Source: Paracyclopina nana (lineage: Eukaryota; Arthropoda; Copepoda; Cyclopoida; Cyclopettidae). From it: 64,000 nucleotides of DNA. Every line of letters begins with the position of its first letter. Within the stretch, counting starts at the first letter, position 1. Position numbers and translations under genes: made by a program. Below are positions 1-8,178 of the stretch, piece after piece. The stretch is from NCBI GenBank assembly GCA_019096065.1, contig JAGUCH010000007.1, forward strand, positions 5,168,501 to 5,232,500. Reading direction: 5' to 3'. The notes under the pieces are model-generated. The model saw only the letters and a program-made list of their open reading frames with translations. It was not told the origin of the DNA and ran no database searches.

Positions 1-298
1 AGTTTTCAGCCGCTATTGACATCAATAAACTCATTACACCCAAAAGCCTTAAAATACCGAAAATGAGCAGTAGTGTGTTAAAGTATCCAAATCACTTAAT
101 CAGGTGAGCTGGGCCCAAATAAGACTAATTAATGGCTACCATGCATTTCTTTAGGATATTGTTACTTATGCCCATATGAAAGCGTGGGTGGCTTATTTGT
201 GAAAGCATCTCTCCTTGGCCTGAGAGTTACTCCTACCTACCTAGCGGCCAAAAAAGCGAATAAAACGCTGATGGCCGCCGTAATTGCTATCATTCGCT
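1..298. other. Upstream region of the IL-17-like gene
   Basis: No convincing coding exon is seen here. The short open frame near 184-405 overlaps the signal-peptide exon of the next gene in another frame and looks like a shadow. No clear TATA box was found. Confidence 0.4.
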
Positions 299-1470
299 AT
301 GTGGAGGTTAAAGAGGAGACAAGACCGAATTATTGTTTTATGCTTGGTAGCCCTGCTACCGCCAGCCTCCGAGGCCTGGTTTGGCTACAGATTGGTGGCA
401 GATGACGAGGTCCCACTCACACCACCTTCACCTGTCGAGCACACATTCAAACCCATTCCAGGTGCTGTGGTGGACGCCCTGTGCACCTGGGAGGTGCGGC
501 AAACGGTCAAGCCCAATCGAATCCCCTCGGTCATCACCGAGATCTATTGTAAAAATGAGGGCTCAAAGTGTGGCGCAAATTCCATGTATGAAGTAAGTAG
601 TAATTTTACTGTCGTTGAGAGTTGGTTAAATGCTCATAAATTGGTCCAAATGACCTTCATTGATTTTAGTCTTTTCTTGTCCTAAAAGCCCATAATTATG
701 AGTGCTCACTATACTCCAATTTTGCTTTTATTTTCACTTCTTTTTATAAAGTTATGCTTTATTCAAAGGCAGTACTTTGGCTAATCAGCAAGAAAATTGA
801 GAGAACTATCAGAGCTGCTATCAAAGTCATTTTGAGGCCACCAGTTGGGCTGTTGACTTCTGGAGTACGTAGATCAGCTTTCCCATTGCTTGCTTGCATA
901 ACAAAGAAGCTATTTTGCTGATGTAAATCAAGTTTCGAAAGTATGGCATAACCTGAAAATTCTACTTTTGGAATGATTTTCAAGCTTTCAGCCTACCTTT
1001 GTAGCTCATATCCACTTTAGAGTTTTGAATTTCAAAAGTAAAATTAGAACTGTAATTGGCCTAATAATTAGTGTGAAGTGAAAGTTACAAAAGTAACTTT
1101 TTTAAATCATCTTACAAAAACTAATTCTAATTAGGACTAATCCAACAACTTGCCTTTGCAGTGTCATCAGCTGAATTCTGAGCTGAATGTTGCTTACACA
1201 AAAAAAGTGACAGCATCCAATCACCGCAATTCGTCCATGTCTGAAGAATCCAGCCAAAGCTGTCTTGATGCTGAAGTTATTGTTCACAAACGCACAATTA
1301 TTGTGGGGGTCGGATGCGCCTGCTTTCAAAGCTCCCCTCGAAGAATTGATCACTTTGTTGACTTGATCATGGAGAAACGGCAGCAAGAGGAAAGAAGCAG
1401 TCCACACAAGAAAAAAGAGTCACCTTGGCGAAAGTTCAAATCCAGCCTCAAGAATAAAAGATTTGATTGA
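299..1470 (+). CDS. IL-17-like secreted cytokine, two exons
   Basis: Two coding exons, 299-592 and 1162-1470, join in phase 0 (donor GTAAGT, acceptor TTTGCAG) to give 201 residues. The start at 299 was chosen because it gives a clean signal peptide (basic start, IIVLCLVALL core, then PASEA). The mature part carries the IL-17 signature: C-T-W-E-V, then R-I-P-S-V-I-T-E-I-Y-C, spaced cysteines, and near the end V-G-V-G-C-A-C-F, which matches the V-G-C-T-C-V strand of the family. The C-terminus is very basic (KKKESPWRKFKSSLKNKRFD). An AATAAA polyadenylation signal lies at 1500. IL-17 family cytokines are secreted cystine-knot dimers acting on IL-17 receptors, in invertebrates mostly in immune or neural modulation. 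The family call rests on motif order only. An unrelated cystine-knot growth factor is the alternative. Confidence 0.72.
759..983 (-). other. Possible minus-strand exon nested in the IL-17-like intron
   Basis: A 74-codon open frame lies opposite the single intron of the cytokine gene. Its C-terminal part has a good hydrophobic segment (MTLIAALIVLSIFLLIS) and its stop codon overlaps an AATAAA signal on the minus strand. There is no recognisable domain and no clear promoter or splice partner. It could be the last exon of a nested gene or chance. Confidence 0.2.
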
Positions 1471-1590
1471 GTATTTGTACCTACGAATGATGTTGTGCCA
1501 ATAAAAGCATTCTTTTTTATTTTCAATTCGGCTCTTTTGCGATGCTTTTTCTTTGCTCAAGCCCTGTTCACCTGGTCCATAATATGCGAA

Positions 1591-1686
1591 TTAAAAATGG
1601 ACCTGTAATAACAACTAAGTTACATGAAGTTTCAAAAATTATTTTTAAATGGACTTATAATAACAGCTAAGTTACATGAAATTCCA
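1591..1686. repeat. Two-copy direct repeat (~53 bp period)
   Basis: The stretch with AATGGACCTGTAATAACA and AACTAAGTTACATGAA recurs about 53 bases later with a few substitutions. The second copy runs straight into the tRNA-like head of the neighbouring SINE, so the repeat may belong to that insertion. Confidence 0.5.
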
Positions 1687-1848
1687 ATAGCTCAGTGGTT
1701 AGAGCGTTGGTTTCAAAATTCCAACTAACTGAGGTTTGAATCTAGGTTGTCCCTTCCCTTTTTCTTAATTCTTTGGAATTCGAATTAGTTTCTTGGAATA
1801 TTAGAGGTATGCAATTACTTAACATTTCTTTTTGATTTCTGGGCCATA
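1684..1848 (+). repeat. tRNA-derived SINE-like repeat, copy 1
   Basis: The head resembles a tRNA: an A-box-like TAGCTCAGTGGTTAGAGCG and a B-box-like GGTTTGAATCT, but the acceptor stem does not pair, so it is not a functional tRNA. The tail (AATTCTTTGGAA ... AATATTAGAGGTA ... GGGCCATA) is shared with 9165-9314. Shared head and tail at two loci indicate a short interspersed element with an internal Pol III promoter. Confidence 0.6.
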
Positions 1849-1850
1849 TA

Positions 1851-2556
1851 GGATTCCGCCTGCACCCAAATCCCAAAAGATGGTGCCAGTTAAAGACATC
1901 CAAAGCGTGCGCGTAATACAGTAAATCATTTTTCTTGCTCTATGATGACATCACAGTCTTCATTTGAAATATAAACAAAAACCATTTTTGTTTTCCAGGG
2001 AAATCTAAGCCATGTGAGCAACTGGAACAAAGCTTGTAACATTTCTGATAGTTTAAGGAATCAATTGGTGTGCTCATTGTTGAATTTCATGCAAGTCAAA
2101 GAATTCTTTTCTATTAGCCACATCATAACCAGGAACTTGTCTTTCCCATGACAGATCAAATTGTAGCTCAAAATAGCCTTAAAAGTTACTCCAGTTTTTT
2201 GAGAGATCAAAACAAAGTTGCCGCTTCAGAATATACCATTCAAAAAAAGGCACTTCTAGTTCAGAAAAGCCAGTCTATCAAAAAAGTGATGGAAAACATG
2301 ATTTCTGGAAATTGTGTTGCCCATGCTACAGTTCTCGAATTGGCAAGAAAAGCAAGCCCATTTTTCATCTTTTTTTCAAGATCGTTCCAACAAAGTTTAC
2401 ATGATCCAAAATTCCTTGACTTTCATGAATCTTACTCTAAATGGTCCCATTCTGTTCCTTGAATCAATAATTCTGTTACAAGCTCAAAAAGCCAGTTTGT
2501 TACCTAAAATTCCAAAAAAACTTTTGTTTACTTTTTTGTCAGGGGCGCTGTTTTTT
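1851..2556 (+). pseudogene. Possible exons of a membrane-protein gene cut by the LTR insertion
   Basis: Several consecutive plus-strand open stretches are bounded by plausible splice sites: ~1851-1911, ~1998-2146, ~2152-2340 and ~2380-2556. The last contains a hydrophobic segment (NLTLNGPILFLESIILL) and stays open up to the left LTR at 2557. With the element and one TSD copy excluded, the same frame continues for 31 codons at 8083-8178. I do not recognise the family. The order of exons is a guess and the region may be non-coding. Confidence 0.25.
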
Positions 2557-2797
2557 TGTTGTGAATTTTGGTGTCTACATTATGGAACTTGACTTCTCTC
2601 GTACAAAGCCACAACTGAGTTTATTTCTCAACCAAGCACTGTATATACAATGTACTGTTAAGGTGAAATCGCATTGCACATCCTGCTAGGTGAAAGTGTG
2701 GTTAGGCAGCGCGGCTCGTACTATGCTACTATACTACTATATTACTGAAGGACGACGCGCTAGCGCCATGAATGATGAAAGTTATAAAAACATAACA
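2557..2797 (-). repeat. 3' LTR
   Basis: 241 bp, TG...CA ends, identical by eye to 7838-8078. It is preceded (in element sense) by a polypurine tract at 2798-2807. Confidence 0.92.
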
Positions 2798-2807
2798 TCC
2801 CTCCCAA
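2798..2807 (-). other. Polypurine tract
   Basis: On the minus strand TTGGGAGGGA abuts the TG of the 3' LTR, the expected plus-strand DNA primer position. Confidence 0.7.
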
Positions 2808-2965
2808 GCTAAAGAAAGCTGTTGTTAACAGGGGGATGAAGGTATTAACGAAAACCACCACCAAGTCATAAAAGTTAGAAAGTGTAAAGTCAACTTCGAA
2901 TTTGTCAGGTCAGGTCAAACAGGATAATTATGACCAAGTCATGTAAAGGCAGACATCATTTTTTC

Positions 2966-3433
2966 TTAGGTGCCCCGGCCAGGCTTGTATTCTGGCGCCC
3001 TGGCTGGTAAAGGCTGGTCTTCAATCAAAACTCGTTGAGCTCTAGCCTGATTGCGTGTCAATGAGCTTGTGGGGTCTCGTCCCCCTCGGAAGCTGTCACG
3101 GAAACGGTTGAGTAGTTTCCTAGGTGAGCCAGGGTTACTTCTTGACAGCAAGTCTGGTGGTTGATCATCTTGAGTGGGTTCATGCACATCGTCATGAATG
3201 AGTACCTCTTCCGCAGGTGGAGAGTCTGGTTCTTGCTTAATAAGTGGAGGTGTTGTCGTCATCGGAGAGGCAATGCTGGCAGCTGGTTCCTCTGATTTGA
3301 GGGGAATTTTGGGGTTGAATTTCAGAAGTTCTGGGCAATCCAACCAAACCAATAACCCTTTCCTAAAGTTTTCTGGCTTGATCATGGTATCTAAAACCAT
3401 ATTTGGATCCATTAATGGTTTTCTGGGATGCAC
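2966..3433 (-). other. Frame-shifted C-terminal tail of the retrotransposon pol
   Basis: A 155-codon frame continues the integrase but in a different frame. The expected post-integrase motif (G-V-H-P-R-K-P-L) lies here, while the main pol frame reads out of it into an unrelated 25-residue end. The switch is at the six-A run at 3437-3442 (T on the sense strand). The tail is rich in Pro, Ser and acidic residues, then basic (S-P-R-K-L-L-N-R-F-R). A one-base indel in this copy is most likely. Programmed shifting or an assembly error in the homopolymer are alternatives. Confidence 0.65.
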
Positions 3434-6400
3434 TCCAAAAAAGGAGGAAGAATGGACTCATTTTTGTTGTCTCACTCAAAGGAGAAAATGTATCAAGCAT
3501 TTTCGGCAAGTAACTTATAGTGTGCTTATTAATAACTTCAGCAGCTGAATTGCATTGAGGGTGACTAGGGCTGGTTGTGCTCTTATCTACCCGGAGCAGA
3601 TTGTATAGAGATTGACTCAACTGTGAGGTGAATTCTGTCCCTCCATCAGCGATGAGCACAGCTGTCAAGCAGATTCTTGCAATCCATCGATTAAAAATGG
3701 CCCCAGCAACAGTGTCAGATTGTTTGTCCACCAGAGTGACAAACTCTGCATACTTACTAACAGACTTCATGATAACCAAAATATACTTCTTTCCATCTGA
3801 ATCCCTCCAAGGTCCAAAGAGGTCAGCATGGACCCTCTCCAGGGGGCCCTTGAGTTGCTGGTGGGGCAGCAATTCCACTGGATGTGATTGCTCAGGTTTG
3901 GTGTTGTCACATTTCCAACATGAACTGATGTATTCCTCAACATCAGTCAATAAACTAGGCCAAAAATACTGCTCATGAATTCTTTCACTGGTTTTGTTGA
4001 TGCCCTTGTGCCCAACAGCTGCATGCGCAGCACTAATAATGTCAGCATGACAAACAGCCGGTTCTGCCAACACTGATTTGGGCCCACTCATCACAAACAA
4101 CAAGCCATTCTTGAGGCCAAAAATAGGGCCATATCTTTTAATAATCCGTTTTAACTCAGGTTGTCTGGGTACAAGTCCTTGTTTAACAAAGGAAAGTAAA
4201 GCCGCAACAACCAAGTCTGTAGATTGTAGCTTCCTCATGGTTGCCCTGTCTTCTATGGCGTCAACAACTATACTACGGGTTTCAATACATTTCCGGAGTT
4301 TCTTCATAACTGCCAGGCTCTCCATGGGCTCGACGGAATTACTGTGGGTTTCACCACTCTCTTGTAGTTTCTTCATTACTGCCATGTCCTCCATGGCCTC
4401 AACAGTGCTACTGTGGGGTTCACCACTCTCTTGTAGCCTCTTCATAACTGCCATGTCCTTCATGACCTCCATGGCCTCGACGGAATTACTGTGGGTTTCA
4501 CCACTTTGCAGAAGCTCTCGTAGCTTCTTCATAACTGCCATGTCCTCCATGGCCTCAACAGAGCTATTGTGGGTTTCACCACCTTGCAGAAGCTCTCGTA
4601 GCTTCTTCAGAACTGCCATGTCCTCCATGGCCTCAACAGTAATAGTGTGAGATTCACCACCTTGCAGAAGCTCTCGTGACTTCTTCAGAACTGCCATGTC
4701 CTCCATGGCCTCAAAAGTGATATTGTGAGGTTCACCACCTTGCAGAAGCCCTCGTGACTTCTTCAGAACTGCCATGTCCTCCATGGCCTCAAAAGTGATA
4801 TTGTGAGGTTCACCACCTTGCAGAAGCCCTTGTGACTTCTCCAGAACTGCCATGTCCTCCATGGCCTCAAAAGTGATATTGTGAGGTTCACCACCTTGCA
4901 GAAGCCCTTGTGACTTCTTCAGAACTGCCATGTCCTCCATGGCCTCAAAAGTGATATTGTGAGGTTCATCACCACCTTGCAGAAGCCCTCTTGACTTCTT
5001 CAGAAATGCCATGTCCTCCATGGCCTCAAAAGTGATATTGTGAGGTTCACCACCTTGCAGAAGCCCTCGTGACTTCTTCAGAACTGCCATGTCCTCCATG
5101 GCCTCAAAAGTGATATTGTGAGGTTCATCACCACCTTGCAGAAGCCCTCGTGACTTCTTCAGAAATGCCATGTCCTCCATGGCCTCAAAAGTGATATTGT
5201 GAGGTTCACCACCTTGCAGAAGCCCTCGTGACTTCTTCAGAACTGCCATGTCCTCCATGGCCTCAAAAGTGATATTGTGAGGTTCACCACCTTGCAGAAG
5301 CCCTCGTGACTTCTTCAGAACTGCCATGTCCTCCATGGCCTCAAAAGTGATATTGCGAGGTTCACCACCTCTCAGAAGCTCTCGTGGCTTTTTCAGAAAT
5401 GCCATGTCCTTAATGGCCTTAACAGGGATATTGTGAGGTTCACCACCTCGCAGAAGTACAGGAACAATCCTTTGATTTCTATACTCGACCATTGGTCTCC
5501 AAGCAGTAGCTCCTGTCAGTTTCTTGGGCACACAGAAAATACTTGAGTTCCAGGGAGAATTGCAGGGTTCCAAAATGTTCATCTCCAGCCAATCTTCAAT
5601 GCTTTTGTTGATTTCATCAAGATGTGACATGGGAATCTGGAATTGTCTAGCATGAACTAGTCGGTGGTCATGTGTGTCAAATTTGTGTGTCATCAGGGTG
5701 CAGTCACCCAAGTCAAATTCTGAAGTGGAAATAATGTCAGAATTACGAAGTAAACACTTCAAATAACTCTGACATAGATTAGGAGAAAGGTGATCAAGAT
5801 TTGCATGCTTTAGAATGTAGTCCTCCACCTGTCTAGAAGGCCTCCCTATAACATTTTTATCTTTTAAAAACACATCATGTACTGGGATAATCTTATCGAC
5901 ACTCAAAATTTGCCCTGTGAAAGAAACCTTGTCTATCTTAAAAGGCAATAATCCTGCATTAGTAACCTTAATATTAGCGATTCCTTGTTGATTAGAACGG
6001 ATGAGGCAATCCTCCTTGCAAAGTTGGATGGCATCGCTTCTTTGGAGACATCCTTCAAAGTGAGCTAAGGGCCCATTATCCTGGTTCTTCAGCAGCACGG
6101 AAATTGTAGCGACACTTCTGGCAGGTATGTACGTCTTCTTCTGAGTTCTGGCCTCAAGTGGAAACTTATTTGCAGAGCGGATTTTCATCGATATGGGATC
6201 ATAAAACAAGCCGGTAGCATGGATCAGGTCAATACCCACGATCCCATCAAGTGCGAGTCCCTCGCACACGTAAAATGGCCACTTCAACTGTCGGCCTTCT
6301 ATCATACAGTCTATTTCATAAAGTCCATTGATCCTTAAAGGGTTTCCGGAAGCACATGTTGCACGTAACATCGGAGCGTTTGTAATTCTCTGAGGTCTTA

Positions 6401-6620
6401 GTTGGGGGGCAATTCTCCTGAATGCCATACGCGATAACAGGGAAATATTGGAGCCAGTGTCAAACAACATTTCAAAGGTGGCTCCAAGGCTGTGGATTGA
6501 TACAAAAGGTCGTTTGGTATTCTCATTCGAGGATAGCAGGCTGAAACTTGTGATTGCGTGAAAAAGCTCAACGACCTTGCGACGACCAGTGGTGTGGAGC
6601 CCACCCTGGTCGTTTACCAG
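3363..6620 (-). CDS. pol: Retrotransposon pol: protease, truncated RT, repeat array, integrase
   Basis: The frame is open from the -1 frameshift site (6620) to the stop at 3363. The first ATG, at 6470, sits next to the protease active-site motif L-F-D-T-G-S-N. Then comes the N-terminal RT segment (W-L-E-M-N-I-L-E-P, S-P-W-N-S-S-I-F-C-V-P-K-K, W-R-P-M-V-E-Y-R-N), which stops where RT motif 2 would follow. Sixteen ~26-residue repeats fill positions 4213-5456. No Y-x-D-D motif and no RNase H residues exist. Integrase follows: an H-H-C-C zinc-binding module, then V-H-A-D-L, I-A-D-G-G and S-A-A-E with exactly 35 residues between the second Asp and the Glu. The protein would cleave and integrate but could not synthesise DNA. 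The array is read through without a stop, so it is translated if the frame is used. Confidence 0.85.
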   Translation of the reverse strand: MVNDQGGLHTTGRRKVVELFHAITSFSLLSSNENTKRPFVSIHSLGATFEMLFDTGSNISLLSRMAFRRIAPQLRPQRITNAPMLRATCASGNPLRINGLYEIDCMIEGRQLKWPFYVCEGLALDGIVGIDLIHATGLFYDPISMKIRSANKFPLEARTQKKTYIPARSVATISVLLKNQDNGPLAHFEGCLQRSDAIQLCKEDCLIRSNQQGIANIKVTNAGLLPFKIDKVSFTGQILSVDKIIPVHDVFLKDKNVIGRPSRQVEDYILKHANLDHLSPNLCQSYLKCLLRNSDIISTSEFDLGDCTLMTHKFDTHDHRLVHARQFQIPMSHLDEINKSIEDWLEMNILEPCNSPWNSSIFCVPKKLTGATAWRPMVEYRNQRIVPVLLRGGEPHNIPVKAIKDMAFLKKPRELLRGGEPRNITFEAMEDMAVLKKSRGLLQGGEPHNITFEAMEDMAVLKKSRGLLQGGEPHNITFEAMEDMAFLKKSRGLLQGGDEPHNITFEAMEDMAVLKKSRGLLQGGEPHNITFEAMEDMAFLKKSRGLLQGGDEPHNITFEAMEDMAVLKKSQGLLQGGEPHNITFEAMEDMAVLEKSQGLLQGGEPHNITFEAMEDMAVLKKSRGLLQGGEPHNITFEAMEDMAVLKKSRELLQGGESHTITVEAMEDMAVLKKLRELLQGGETHNSSVEAMEDMAVMKKLRELLQSGETHSNSVEAMEVMKDMAVMKRLQESGEPHSSTVEAMEDMAVMKKLQESGETHSNSVEPMESLAVMKKLRKCIETRSIVVDAIEDRATMRKLQSTDLVVAALLSFVKQGLVPRQPELKRIIKRYGPIFGLKNGLLFVMSGPKSVLAEPAVCHADIISAAHAAVGHKGINKTSERIHEQYFWPSLLTDVEEYISSCWKCDNTKPEQSHPVELLPHQQLKGPLERVHADLFGPWRDSDGKKYILVIMKSVSKYAEFVTLVDKQSDTVAGAIFNRWIARICLTAVLIADGGTEFTSQLSQSLYNLLRVDKSTTSPSHPQCNSAAEVINKHTISYLPKMLDTFSPLSETTKMSPFFLLFWSASQKTINGSKYGFRYHDQARKL
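4213..5456 (-). repeat. In-frame 16-unit ~78-bp tandem array inside pol
   Basis: Units read L-L-Q-G-G-E-P-H-N-I-T-F-E-A-M-E-D-M-A-V-L-K-K-S-R-G. Central units are nearly identical. Units at the integrase side (4213-4600) are diverged and some have lost three residues. Two units have a 3-bp insertion (G-G-D-E-P), one a 9-bp insertion. All length changes are multiples of three, which keeps the frame open. Confidence 0.92.
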
Positions 6621-7768
6621 TTTAAAGGGTTGGAATGGTAGGAGGCACGAACTTCATTGACCTTATTTGCCTCCTGCTCTGTTGCTCTTTTACTGCCAGG
6701 CCTTGGGTTGTACATGCCCTTAGCAGCATCTGCTTGCCTGGAAAAGCACTCAGCCTCACTATGATTCTTCTTGGTGCAATACCAGCAGACCATGTTGGCT
6801 CGGAACTGTCCACTTGCAGGACCCCGCACTTGTCCTCGGGCTTGTCCTTGCACTTGTCCTTGCGCTTGTCCTCGCACTCCACTTCCATTGATGAGATTCA
6901 CAAGTGCTCCTAGTGTCAGAGGCTGGTTGTGAGGATTGCTCTCCTGAGCACTGTCGGCTTGCTCAACAGCATGGACTTCAGGGACTGGTACAGTGGCTTT
7001 CTTTTCACTTGACAATGAGGCCTCTACACGCTTAGCAACCTTTAAGATTGCCTTAAGGTCCGTGATGTCATGCACGATCACCTGCTTCTTGATGGCAGGT
7101 AACAGACCTTGAATGAACTTTCGCCGGCATGCGAACACATATGCGCTCCTCTTGCACATTTCTACGGCAGCATCATTTGTGGCATACTCGCCCTCACCAA
7201 GGACGATGAAAGTTTCCATTAGGGTCATGACTCCAGTTTTTACACGGTCATAGAAATCCCGCACTGATTCTGATGCCTCCTGCACCAGGCTGTCCTCGAT
7301 TGCGGACTGTTCGGCTAAAGTGGCCTCATGGTGCCAATGATCCAGGAACTCCTTCTTCAGACCAGATACTCCACTCCACTTTTTAGGAGCAAATCCCTCT
7401 TCCTTTAGGGTGTTATACCATTGTGCTGCCTTGGCTTTGAGTGCCATGGCAGCGTACATGGCTGTCATTTCGTCTGTCCATCTTTGCGGCTGTCCAGCTG
7501 GGATGTTTTCGTTGGCAAGGGCTCTTAAATCGTCGATCCTCCTAGCCCATGCTCGTGCTTGCAGCTTGTCAACTGCCGGGTCCCCACTAAATTCGGGTAC
7601 ATCAATTGCCTTGATATTACGCTGAGCCATAGTGAACAGACATTGTTGAGGAAATGCGGAGGTTTCTGTGTTATCCTCTTGTGGTGGAGCAATAGGTGGA
7701 ATTGTTCCCTCTGATGAAGCCTCTTCGTAAAATTCGTCCTCATAATATTCGTCCTCACTATCAGCCAT
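6614..7768 (-). CDS. gag: Retrotransposon Gag
   Basis: 384 residues. An acidic N-terminus (ADSEDEYYEDEFYEE) is followed by a helical capsid-like region (P-E-F-S-G-D-P, W-A-R-R-I-D-D-L, A-A-Q-W-Y-N-T-L) typical of Ty3/gypsy Gag. Near residue 330 is the nucleocapsid knuckle C-W-Y-C-x4-H-x4-C, preceded by a Q-G-Q-x-R-G repeat patch that would bind RNA. The reading frame is intact. Gag assembles the particle that packages the element RNA. The stop at 6614 lies four bases past the slippery heptamer in sense direction. Confidence 0.88.
   Translation of the reverse strand: MADSEDEYYEDEFYEEASSEGTIPPIAPPQEDNTETSAFPQQCLFTMAQRNIKAIDVPEFSGDPAVDKLQARAWARRIDDLRALANENIPAGQPQRWTDEMTAMYAAMALKAKAAQWYNTLKEEGFAPKKWSGVSGLKKEFLDHWHHEATLAEQSAIEDSLVQEASESVRDFYDRVKTGVMTLMETFIVLGEGEYATNDAAVEMCKRSAYVFACRRKFIQGLLPAIKKQVIVHDITDLKAILKVAKRVEASLSSEKKATVPVPEVHAVEQADSAQESNPHNQPLTLGALVNLINGSGVRGQAQGQVQGQARGQVRGPASGQFRANMVCWYCTKKNHSEAECFSRQADAAKGMYNPRPGSKRATEQEANKVNEVRASYHSNPLNW
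6620..6626 (-). promoter_or_regulatory. -1 ribosomal frameshift heptamer at the gag-pol junction
   Basis: On the minus strand T TTA AAC in the gag frame is followed by TGG and the gag stop TAA. Slipping back one base enters the pol frame (CTG GTA AAC GAC), which is open from exactly this point through the protease. U-UUA-AAC is one of the strongest known eukaryotic -1 slippery sequences. Confidence 0.8.
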
Positions 7769-7817
7769 TTAAATAGGACTCAGCATCACTCACTTCTCAT
7801 TCCCTCCAGGGCTGCAG

Positions 7818-7835
7818 GTAAGTGAGCTGCCACCA
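7818..7835 (-). other. Primer-binding site
   Basis: Two bases inside the 5' LTR the minus strand reads TGGTGGCAGCTCACTTAC. The leading TGG complements a tRNA CCA end. The tRNA species was not assigned. Confidence 0.6.
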
Positions 7836-7837
7836 GT

Positions 7838-8078
7838 TGTTGTGAATTTTGGTGTCTACATTATGGAACTTGACTTCTCTCGTACAAAGCCACAACTGAG
7901 TTTATTTCTCAACCAAGCACTGTATATACAATGTACTGTTAAGGTGAAATCGCATTGCACATCCTGCTAGGTGAAAGTGTGGTTAGGCAGCGCGGCTCGT
8001 ACTATGCTACTATACTACTATATTACTGAAGGACGACGCGCTAGCGCCATGAATGATGAAAGTTATAAAAACATAACA
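7838..8078 (-). repeat. 5' LTR
   Basis: 241 bp, identical by eye to the 3' LTR. Flanked on its outer side by TTTT (8079-8082), which matches 2553-2556. Confidence 0.92.
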
Positions 8079-8082
8079 TTTT

Positions 8083-8178
8083 CTGATTTCTGCAATTGCT
8101 ACGCAAGCTTATCAGCACCATTTATTGCATTTTGTTTGTCTTTTGTTCCCCATAAGTATGAGATTGAGTCTGTTCTAA
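8083..8178 (+). pseudogene. Right-hand part of the frame interrupted by the LTR element
   Basis: If the element and one 4-bp target duplication are ignored, the hydrophobic frame that ends at 2556 (L-F-T-F-L-S-G-A-L-F-F) continues here as L-I-S-A-I-A-T-Q-A-Y and stops at 8176-8178. Another frame is also open through 8288, so this is only suggestive. Confidence 0.25.

Larger units (their letters stand above)
2557..8078 (-). mobile_element. Ty3/gypsy-type LTR retrotransposon lacking reverse transcriptase
   Basis: The element has two 241-bp LTRs (2557-2797 and 7838-8078) that appear identical, begin TG and end CA, and are flanked by TTTT, a 4-bp target duplication. Reading on the minus strand the order is 5' LTR, primer-binding site, gag with a CCHC knuckle, -1 frameshift site, aspartic protease, start of the RT palm, a tandem-repeat block in place of the rest of RT and RNase H, integrase, polypurine tract, 3' LTR. 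The protease - RT start - integrase order and the S-P-W-N-S-x-I-F-C-V-P-K-K motif place it with Ty3/gypsy elements. Identical LTRs mean a recent insertion, so it was probably mobilised by enzymes supplied from another element. Confidence 0.9.

Noticed and set aside
4078-4650. 190-codon plus-strand frame with serine/threonine repeats
   Set aside because: Complement of the pol tandem array; the minus-strand frame is longer and joins protease to integrase.
4213-5456. CRISPR array
   Set aside because: The repeats are directly adjacent, coding, without spacers, and inside a eukaryotic retrotransposon.
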